From Selaginella tamariscina (lineage: Eukaryota > Streptophyta > Lycopodiopsida > Selaginellales > Selaginellaceae), in contig PUQB01000012.1 of the NCBI GenBank assembly GCA_003024785.1, forward strand, positions 1,052,519 through 1,116,518: DNA of 64,000 bases. The letters are read 5' to 3'. Positions 56,087 through 64,000 of the stretch are shown here, one piece after another. Made by a program: the position numbers and the translations under genes. Positions within the stretch are counted from its first letter, which is position 1, and each line of letters starts with the position of its first letter. The notes beneath the pieces were generated by a model. It was not told the origin of the DNA. It worked only from the letters and a program-made list of their open reading frames with translations, and ran no database searches.

Positions 56087-56569
56087 TGCTCATCGTCAAC
56101 CGGCACCTACATACAAGATTGATGATCTCGTGTGGCTTCTTCGTCGGCATATTCGCACCAACAGGCTTTCTTCTAAGTTGGATTTTCAACGATTGGGCCC
56201 TTACAGGATTGCGACTGAGGTCAATCCTATAGCTTTCCGACTCGAGTTACCATCTACGGTGAAACTTCATCCTGTGTTTCACACTTCTTTGTTGGAGCCG
56301 TATCATCCTTCTTCTCTTCTTGGTGTGCTTCTTCTCCTCCCCCTCCTGTGGTCGTTGACGGTGAACCTGAGTATGAAGTTGCAGTCATCCTTGATCCTCG
56401 TCTTCATCGCCGTCAACTTCAATACTTGGTGGATTGGAAAGGTTATTTGCTTACCAATCGCACTTGGGAACCTGCATCCAACTTACTCCATGCTTCTTCC
56501 AAAGTTGCTGCTTTTCATCGGTGTTATCTTGCTAAACCAGGTCCCAAGACTCGTGGAACTCGTCCTTAG
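56087..56569 (+). pseudogene. Chromovirus integrase C-terminus and chromodomain
   Basis: L-G-P-Y-R-I-A and VKLHPVFHTSLLEPYHPS (in the frame ending 56723) form the GPY/F module. The 56348-56569 frame gives a chromodomain, EYEVAVILDPRLHRRQLQY then LVDWKGY and RTWEPASNL, with the aromatic positions Y, W and W. Chromodomains of such elements guide integration to modified histones, usually heterochromatin. The two modules are in different frames. Confidence 0.9.
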
Positions 56570-56580
56570 GGAGGAGGTGC

Positions 56581-56991
56581 TGTCACGACCTGATACAAGA
56601 TACAAGATACGAGTTACAAGATATGCCTATAGGATATACCTACAAGATATTCCTATAGGATATGCCTATAGGATATACCTACAGGATATGCCTGCAGGAT
56701 ATTCCTATAGAATATTCCTATAGGATATGCCTATAGGATATACTACATGATATGCCTAAAGGATAAGGGTCACTTTTTAGCTCATGACCATATTAGACTC
56801 ATGACCAGATTAGCTTGGAGTTGTGAGTATAAAAGCTCCGACCTAATTGTTGTACAATCAGTTACTATCAACACCAGTCATTCTACGATAATTCTTGTCT
56901 TGTTCCTTGTTCTTGTCTTGTTCCTTGCTCTTGCCTTGTTCTTGAGTCAAGCCTTCTTGTTATTATCTTGCTCTTGGGTCGTGGCTTGACA
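56581..56991 (+). repeat. Chromovirus 3' LTR
   Basis: 411 bp, close to the 5' LTR. It has more of the GGATAT repeats (56620-56760), which accounts for the length difference. TATAAAAG is at 56828-56835. Confidence 0.93.
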
Positions 56992-56996
56992 ACGGG

Positions 56997-57959
56997 GCTT
57001 CCCAGATGAGGCTCTTCCTCCCCTCTTTTTGAGCAGATGCGGGCCCACTGCGTCACCCTGATGGGTGAAGATGGCCCCGGGTTTCCTATCTTACCTCCAT
57101 CATGGCATTGGTCACGCTGGGCTTCTGGCTCATGTCCCCCGTCGCTATCCGTGTTGCTTTCGCCACCTTGAGATTCTTGCCTTCGTCACAGGCCTGCCCT
57201 CTCTTGGGGTTGTCCTGGCCGAGGTTTCCTCCTTCGGGGGTACTCGTCAAACACTAGTTCTGCTCGTTGGTATGGGGGCTCTTCGTGGCCATCACTTTCA
57301 CCTACGTCGAGGGGCGAAGGGCTTTCGTCATCTTGCCATCCGTCCCACTCTGCATCGTAGGTTACTGTCGGGCGAAGTCGCCCGTTCGGGTGCTATTCAT
57401 ACCCGCATGTTGCCGTGCCCGGATTGTCGTCCGGACGTGTTGCGGTTCCTTCATATCCTTTTTCGTTGTCAGCGGCGTGTGACCGCCTCTGCCGCTGGTG
57501 TGCCGAGTTTACCACTGCTAGGAGATTCGGCCATGCGGCGTTACCATCGTTCCCTCGGGTAGGTGAGGCATGGGCCAATTGCGGAAACCGAGGTGCCTCC
57601 CTGCCGTCCATCAATCTCCCTCAGCCATTCTCCTGGTCAGCTGTTGCTCGTCAATCTCTATTTGCTCAAATGAGTTAATCTCGGCTCTTCGTCGGGCCGC
57701 CACTCTACTTGCTATAGTGAACTCCATCTATGTGTACTATTAATCCCATTGTGGTCGCCATAAATGGTCGTTGAGGACTCCTCAGGCCAAATGTGGTGCT
57801 TCTCAGGAAGTTGCAGTGGTCGCCAGGACGCTGTTGAGGGCGCCCAACCCCGGGTGTTCGGTCGGTACGCCGGGCCTTACCTCAAGAGTAATGGAAAGTA
57901 TTGGATGGCCTCTACCCGGACGCCGCAAGGGTTCGTGTACAGGTAAGGGGGAGTTCTAC
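56997..57959 (-). other. Element B leader, right part
   Basis: Noncoding leader between the element B 5' LTR and its gag start, continued at 50562-51237 left of the chromovirus. It is homologous to 59419-60538 of family member A. Frames in it are not conserved between the copies. Confidence 0.6.
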
Positions 57960-58451
57960 TGAGATGACTGGGCAGAGAGTGTTGCGGGGCCCAGGAGTCG
58001 GGCAAGCGGGGAGTGCCCACTTGTGGGGTGAATAGAAGGAAAATGGATATATATATTGCCTGTTTGAGTACAAACTATCTCTGACAGGGGAGCAAGATAT
58101 AAGACGCAGACTTGACTCCTCAAATGACCCCGACCACTACCAGCCTTCCGGCTTATATAGTGGGTACCTACCACTAGTCCCTAGCTACAAGTGGCGTTCT
58201 CCCACTGGTTTGCCGCCTGGTGACAGAGTCCTGCCTGTCACATTTATGTACCTCCCCACACGTGCTGTCCTTTGTACCCTGGGTAGTTGGTCCGGACGAT
58301 CGGATCTTCGCCCGCTTACGCCGCCGCCTGACACCGGTCGCCATCAGTCCATACCTGAAGTACCTCCCCTTATCCGGCACTTTGTCCAGCCGCTTGTCCA
58401 CGCTGATGGGCGACCTGCTGACTGGTCGTGATGACGGGCCACCATCAACCA
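57960..58451 (-). repeat. Element B 5' LTR
   Basis: About 490 bp, ending CCACCATCAACCA on the plus strand. On the minus strand CTATATAAGC (58151-58160) is a likely TATA box. The inner boundary is approximate because no clear tRNA primer site was found. Confidence 0.72.
58151..58160 (-). promoter_or_regulatory. TATA box of element B LTR
   Basis: CTATATAAGC on the minus strand, conserved at 60736-60745 in the LTR of family member A. Confidence 0.55.
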
Positions 58452-60538
58452 CCGGTCTCCTGATCGTGACCTCCTGTGAGGTTGTTTGTCCCCTTCCTTC
58501 CTACACCCATAACTCCTTCGGTTGTTTGCGTCCCCCTCTATTTTTCGTTCCACCATCAATGAGCTACCTGATGTAGCCTATTGCTTAGAAGTTTGGTCAG
58601 TCGATAGCAATCGTCTATGTTGTGGGACCCACAGATGTTACAGACCCGGCAGTACTTGTCCCCACGTGTGGTGTATCCCATTTGAGCCAATGTTGCGATT
58701 AAGTCTTCCTTCCGTACTACCACCTGGTGGGTTTCCCTTCGTTGTGATCGCTCGTGTTCCCTAACTCCCAACCATCTCTTCTTTTTGGTAGGTCTTGGGG
58801 TGTCTGAGAATTTTTCCTCATCTGTGGTGGTGTCGTTTGCCCCTTCGGCATTTGATTTGTTCTGCATCTTCCTCTCCTGGTGTCTCTTGGCTTCCTGCTT
58901 TTCCGCCTTCTTGGCGTACCAGAGTAACTTGTTAAAATTTCAATCGTCGTCTAGTCCGATCCGCTTGTAGATTTCCAATCGCAGTCCCTTTCTGTACCAC
59001 ATTTTCTTGGTCAGGTCGACTGGGGCATCCCTTAGCTGGCAATGTACCCTAGCATGCAAACTATGTATTCGTTGACCAGCTCTCCTGCTTTATGCTTCAA
59101 GCTCGTTAGCTTATGGATTACCTCCTAAAAGGTATCCAGAAATGCCCTTCGTGCGGTTTTCCAGCGAGCTCCTTTGTTTGCTTCATGGAATCGCATCCAC
59201 TAGGCGCGTGCCTTTTTGTCCAGGGTGCATGCGAATGCACTCAACTTTTTGTGGTTGTCAGTCACACTACTCAATTTGCATACTTGCTCAAACTTGTGTA
59301 CATGCTAGTCTGCGTCTTCACCTTTTGCTCCTCAGAATGTGGATAAGGGCATTGTTATTGTGCTCTCCTGCATTTGATTGAGCGTGCGGGCTAGTAAAGT
59401 CACAAGATCAATTCCCATGGCGTCTCGTTGAGCCCGAGAGGTGTTCTAATCCAAACTCTCTACTTTGGATGTGCTGTAGTCTACATCTTGGTATTCTGCG
59501 GGTACTTTCTCCTCCCTCGCGCCCCTGCCCTTCGGTTGAGGGTGAGTGACGAGGACGGGCTCCTCCTGGCTGTCCCTCAAGGGCCCCTTTTGCAGGGCCA
59601 ACCTACCAATTGGTGGTGCAACATACCTCAGCTGGATGGTATTCCCTCATCTAGCGAGTGTGGCTTTGTAGGACCATGCGACTCTGTGGAATCCCCTTGC
59701 AATGTCAAGATGGTCATGGTTGACGGGGCAAATCCTCCTCGCCCTGAGATGGTATCCCCTCGTCTCATGGTGATTGTGTCTCTGCTGTGCACGAGATCTT
59801 TTCCCTCGGCGGTACACATCGAACACAAGTTCAGCTCTTTGGTGTGGGAGCTCTTTCACTATTGTAGCTGTCACTTTCGCCTACTTTGAGAGGGTGGAGG
59901 GCTTCCATTGTTCTACCATCCATCCCACTCTACGTCATAGGTCATTGCCAAGCGATGTCGCCCATCCAGGTGCTGCTTGTTCCTGCATGCTCCTACACCT
60001 GGAATGATATCCGGATGTGCTGTGTGTTCTTCATACCTTTCTTCATCATCTGCGACTTGCGACCGCCTCTATTGTTGCTCTGCCAGGTTTATCGCTTCTC
60101 AAAGGTTTGGCCATGTGGTGTTTGTGTCATTTCCTTGGGTAGGTGAGGCATGAGCCGATTGTGACAACAGGGTACCTCTCTGCCTTCCATTAATCTCAAC
60201 CAGCCCGACGCATCCTCCTGGCCAGCTGGTACTCGCTGATCTCCAGTTGTTCAAACAAGTTAATCCCAGCTCTCCGGTCTCTCCTTCAGGCTATAACCCT
60301 ACTTGCTACAGTGAACTCCATTCATGTGTAATTACTATCCCTCTGTGGTCGCCACAAATGGTCGTCGGGGACTCTACATGCCAAGTGTGGTGGTTCTATG
60401 AAGTCTTGGTGGTTGCCAAGATGTTGTGGTAGCATTCAGTCCTAGGGGTCCGCCTCGATGAGTCAGACCTACCCTGTGGAGCACTAGAAGGTGTGAGATG
60501 GCCTCTACTCCGTGTATAGGTGAGGAGGAGTTCTCCTA
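58452..60538 (-). pseudogene. Gypsy family A: gag and leader fragment
   Basis: ATG 59418 (M-G-I-D-L-V-T-L-L) matches the element B gag start. The capsid-like region is scattered over several frames. The zinc knuckle YCRVCNICGSHNIDDCYRLT (58867-58556) is intact, with C-x2-C-x5-H-x4-C spacing. The copy stops at 58452, where the element B LTR begins, so B was inserted into or recombined with A here. The leader (59419-60538) matches B's. Confidence 0.72.
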
Positions 60539-61015
60539 TGTGGGGTGTTTTCCCCACTCTGATTGTATGTTGTCGGACTAGGAGCAGAGCAGAGAGAGTA
60601 ATTGAAGAAGGTGGTGGACAAAAGGAGTATATATATATATATTGCATGTCCAATTATAAAGCTCCCCAAAGAAGGTGAAGCAAGATACAAAGAAGAAGTC
60701 AGACTAGAAGGACCCTACCCACTACAAGCCCTCTTGCTTATATAGTGGGTCAGCTAGTGCTAGACCTTAGGTACAAGTGGCATGCTCCCATTGGTCTGCC
60801 ACCTTGTGCCAACGTCTTGCCTATAGCATTTATGTGCCTCCCTCACGCGTGTTGTCCTGAATACCTTGGTAGTTGATCTGGACAATCGGATCTATCTGGT
60901 TTAAGTGCCATCTGACAATTGTTGTTGTCATTCCATACCAACGGCACCCTCACTGCTCAGCCACTCCGTCCCGTTACTTGTTTATGCCGGCTGACAGTCA
61001 AACCACTGTCAACCA
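60539..61015 (-). repeat. Gypsy family A 5' LTR
   Basis: About 475 bp and similar in length to the element B LTR. AAGTGGCATGCTCCCATTGG, TGGTAGTTGATCTGGACAAT and the end CACTGTCAACCA align with B at lower identity and with more AT. An AT run lies at 60630-60641. Confidence 0.68.
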
Positions 61016-62076
61016 ACACTATAATCTATATCCAATGGCATTATGCATCCAACTTTATCATGAAATTAATTTCTTTAAAAATCAAAATGATCTTCTCTCT
61101 CGTAAAGAAGAGTTATCTTTAAATTTATACACACACACACACACAAATGGTCATATTTAGAAAGAAAAATGATCTCTTTCCATACATTATATATACTTAT
61201 ATGCACTTGTAAAGATATAGATTACAATTACATATGCATGTGTGTGTGTGTGTGTATCAAAAGCAAAGCTACACAACTATAATCTTGTCAACTTCTTCAT
61301 GCATTAGAAAAAAAAAAATCAACTTTAAAATATTAAGTTTGAGATAAAGAAATCAATTTTAAAAGATATAACACAAAAAGTAACATTTGTTTTTATCTTA
61401 TGCATATAAGAATATATAAAGTCTCAAGGTAAATTTTGCACATGCAATGAGAAAATAAGATAATGTTTTGATAAAATTGAAATGTATACATTAGTATAAA
61501 TTAAAAAATTATATATTCTACTACTTGTATTAGTTGTGGTCCTTTAAAACTATATTAATATATATTTAATACATTAATATATCTTTTAGGATAAATTCAA
61601 TGATAATTTAAGTGATATTTTTAAAATGTGTGTAAGTACATTAATTTATTTTTTAATTTTCACATTTATAATAAAAAATTTAAATTTGTGTAGGTATGTA
61701 TGTGTAAGGGTGTGTGTTTAATTCAAGAGAGAATGTGAATATATTGCATGTGTTTATGTGTGTTTGAAACCTTTATAATAAGGTTATATTTATATAATAG
61801 AATGTGTTGGAATATAAAAGTTTTTTGAGATTGTAAGTTAAATCATATTAATTAAATTATTATGTTTTAAAATACTATTAATGTGTATGCAACTACCACG
61901 CATTGATAGACCCATAATAATCTAACCTTTTTGTTAAGAATAATAAAAGACTCATAAATAAGAGCATTTAATTAAGAATAAGCATATGTATAAAAATATT
62001 TTTATTTTAATTTTGAAAACTATAGAAATTTAAATATGAAATATTAATAGGCTATATAAAGAAAGAAGAGTCCCAT
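61016..62076. other. AT-rich spacer with microsatellites, no gene seen
   Basis: CA (61128-61145) and GT (61238-61255) runs and AT-rich DNA. No motif on either strand. Confidence 0.55.
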
Positions 62077-62285
62077 TGTTAGGCACCACTACGTACAAAC
62101 TAGAGACCCTCACAAAACCACCCTACCTCCCCCGAGCTGTCTCTAGTCTCTACATGTTGCTCTCCAAAAAGGCTTCCAATATTAGGGTGCCCTTAATTCT
62201 CTTAGATCTAGGTATAGCTCTTTAAGAATATTCTAGCTTATACCTTTCTAGAGAATATTCTTTGATTCGTTATATGGTCGTAACA
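62077..62285 (-). repeat. G1-family LTR, second copy
   Basis: Aligned end to end with the LTRs at 28633 and 33249, with small deletions. The flanking 5 bp (CCCAT) would be the target duplication, but the other end is outside the window. Confidence 0.9.
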
Positions 62286-64000
62286 ATCCTCCCCCTATTA
62301 GCAAGTCCTTGTCCTCAAGGGCAGTATAACTTACTTAACTGGTCTTGTATCATTAGCCTTGTACATCCACAAAGAATCTACCCAGGACTCATTCCTTATG
62401 AGTACTCTCTTTAATTGGCTAATATGAAACATTGGGTGCACCCTCACTCCTTTTGGCAACCGTAGTCGATATGTCACCTTATCGATATGCTCCAAAATCT
62501 CATAAGGACCTGAGTACTTGGGAGACAACTTATCATTGTGTCCCTTATGTAAGGCCACAATAGTGTTCTGCCTTACATGTGTGGCAAATACCACTCAGAG
62601 ATATACATAATCTCCCACTTGGAACTCTTGGAAGCTTTTGTGCTCATTAACAAACTTGATAGCTCGGCTCTGAGCTACTTGTAAGTTCTTCTTGCACAAA
62701 CTCTGAATGTTTCTAAGCTCAACACTTATATCTTTAGCTTCCTCATCCATGTTGCCTTGAGCTTTCTTACTTATTAAACCCAACTCAAAAGCTGTCTTGG
62801 AATGCTGTCTAAACATAGCATAATATGGATTCATTCCAATGCCACTGTGTCTTTGGCAAATGGGTGACAAAGTCCATAGAGATACTGCCCCATCGCCTGT
62901 TTGGAATAGGCAATGGTACTAATAATCCACTTGGTTTTTCCCTGGGCACCTTTACTTACTGACACTTGTCACAAGTCCTGCAGTACTCTATGTATTAGCT
63001 TTCATATTCCTCCAATAGAACCTTCTCTTGATCAACTCATATGTTTTCCTCCCCCAAAATGACCAGCCTCCGGGTGATCATGATGGAAATATAGTACCTG
63101 GTTGATCAAATGGTCCACATGAGGAAGATACACACAGCCATTGTAGTACAAAACTCCATCCTAAAATGAGAATGGTGACTCTAGCTGTCCTCTGAGTTCC
63201 TGCACCTCAATGTCTTGTGCTTGAGCATGTTGAACTACCTGGCTAAACTCACTGACCGTCCTTATTAATGCATTACATAAGCGTGTTTGGAATTCTCTAA
63301 CCAATGTGGCTCTCCTAACGCGTGACAAAGCATTTACCACCACGTTAGCCTTTCCCACGCAATGCTCAATAGGAAATTTGCCAAACTCCATGAGCTTAAC
63401 CAGCCAGCGAGCTTGTTAAGAGTTTAACTCTTTCTGTTTGAATAGATACACCAAAGTTTTGTGATCTGTAAACACTTTGAAACTTGCACCATAAAGATAG
63501 TGCCTCCAAACTCATAATACATTAACAATAGCCAATAGTTCTTGCTCATACGTTGAGTATTGTTGCTCTGCAGGATTCAAGTACGACTCTTATAAGTAAT
63601 AGGCCTTCCCTCTTGCATAAGTACAACTCTAATGGCCATCCACTTGCATCACACGATACCTCATAAGGCTTAGAGAGATATACAATACATAAACTGGTGC
63701 ACATACCAAAGCTTGTTTTAAAGCTTAGAAACTGCTCTTCTCTGAAGCACTTCATGCAAAGGGAACGTCCTTCCTCAGCAACCTAGTTAATGGAGAAGCT
63801 TTCTTGGCATAATCCTTAACATACCGCCAATAATAACTAGCCATGCTCAAGAAACTCCGTAACTCTTCTGCATTGCTAGGAACTGGCCACTGCCACCTTC
63901 TGTGGATCAGTCTTCACTCCACTTGGTGTCACAATGTGACCCAAATACTCCCCTTTGCACTGAGCAAATGCACATTTGCTCTTCTTTGCATAGAGCTTGT
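62077..64000 (-). mobile_element. Second G1-family gypsy element, partial at window end
   Basis: The 209-bp 3' LTR (62077-62285) starts TGTTAGGCACC and ends GTAACA. The integrase C-terminus (62331-62594), RNase H region (63161-63391) and the edge of RT follow on the minus strand, colinear with 28846-30960. About 375 bp, corresponding to 29410-29785 of G1 and covering the integrase catalytic core, is missing at ~62848. The element continues beyond the window. Frequent C-to-T drift and stops make it older and dead. Confidence 0.92.

Larger units (their letters stand above)
51238..56991 (+). mobile_element. Complete chromodomain Ty3/gypsy retrotransposon (chromovirus) nested in element B leader
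   Basis: The LTRs at 51238-51628 (391 bp) and 56581-56991 (411 bp) begin TGTCACGACC and end GGCTTGACA. The perfect target duplication ACGGG lies at 51233-51237 and 56992-56996. A purine-rich AGGGAGGAGGTGC tract precedes the 3' LTR. Gag, zinc knuckle, protease, RT, RNase H, integrase and a C-terminal chromodomain are in order on the plus strand. The gag and chromodomain tail (F-H-R-C-Y-L-A-K-P-G-P) recall fish and fungal sushi-type chromoviruses as much as plant Galadriel-type ones. No standard TGG-starting primer-binding site follows the 5' LTR (GTTTGATAGTAACTCC). Several frameshifts make it non-autonomous as written. Confidence 0.95.
42935..58451 (-). mobile_element. Large Ty3/gypsy element B with extra ORF (carries a nested chromovirus)
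   Basis: The order on the minus strand is LTR (58451-57960), long leader, gag (from ATG 50561), zinc knuckle, protease, RT, RNase H, integrase, extra ORF region (45370-43270) and a truncated 3' LTR (43269-42935). RT with FLDDS and D-G-G-S-G protease motifs, plus a ~2-kb post-integrase region, recall the Tat/Athila side of plant gypsies, but the exact lineage is not called. Without the nested 5.75-kb insert the element is ~9.8 kb. The 3' LTR lacks its R/U5 half, so no target duplication can be checked. Stops and frameshifts are numerous. Confidence 0.82.

Noticed and set aside
1..64000. tRNA or rRNA genes
   Set aside because: No tRNA cloverleaf signatures or rRNA-like stretches were noticed by eye. 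A dedicated scan was not possible, so a missed tRNA cannot be excluded.

Overview
This window is nuclear DNA of a land plant. The evidence is spliced genes with short GT-AG introns, a plant type O-methyltransferase, an A-type cytochrome P450, a plant cytochrome c exon, Ty3/gypsy LTR retrotransposons including a chromodomain element, and TTTAGGG-like runs. The O-methyltransferase style, the HTHEDIDA-type transposase family and the sushi-like chromovirus gag suggest a non-angiosperm (fern, lycophyte, bryophyte or gymnosperm). That is an inference; no gene here fixes the species. Almost everything is mobile or broken. No gene in the window is clearly intact apart from one FCP1-like phosphatase reading frame.

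Layout. 0-2.1 kb: AT-rich DNA with a MITE and a heavily decayed gypsy remnant. 2.1-17.8 kb: two tandem copies of a ~7.8 kb unit. Each copy carries, on the minus strand, an FCP1/NIF-like phosphatase gene and a multi-exon gene with a methyltransferase-like motif. Upstream of these lie an array of the 18-bp perfect palindrome GGCGGGATTAATCCCGCC, then long microsatellites and a minisatellite. 18.3-21.7 kb: a plus-strand transposase-like gene whose predicted 5' intron holds another array of the same palindrome. A second, inverted and older copy lies at 38.1-41.5 kb, with its own array decayed at CpG sites. 21.9-27 kb: a decayed gypsy integrase, two kinase-like fragments in opposite orientation and an orphan cytochrome c last exon. 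27.4-35.8 kb: a P450 pseudogene cut by a 4.8-kb gypsy element (target duplication GTGAC) and carrying a micro-inversion of its heme loop, beside a broken O-methyltransferase on the same strand. 41.5-61 kb: a large minus-strand gypsy family with a post-integrase extra ORF, present as overlapping or nested copies (A and B). A complete 5.75-kb chromovirus (target duplication ACGGG) sits in the leader of copy B. 62.1-64 kb: a second copy of the 28.6-kb gypsy family, lacking its integrase core and running off the window.

How it fits together. The most interesting system is the palindrome array. The same palindrome, with diverged spacers, lies 5' of two unrelated gene cassettes, four times in this window. 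Between 9.9 and 22 kb the two cassettes face away from each other across two arrays. They could be the two arms of one large transposon, with the palindromes as binding sites for its own protein. Single-base gains and losses in G/C runs are common (arrays, P450, methyltransferase, gag). Some frameshifts could therefore be assembly errors rather than real mutations.
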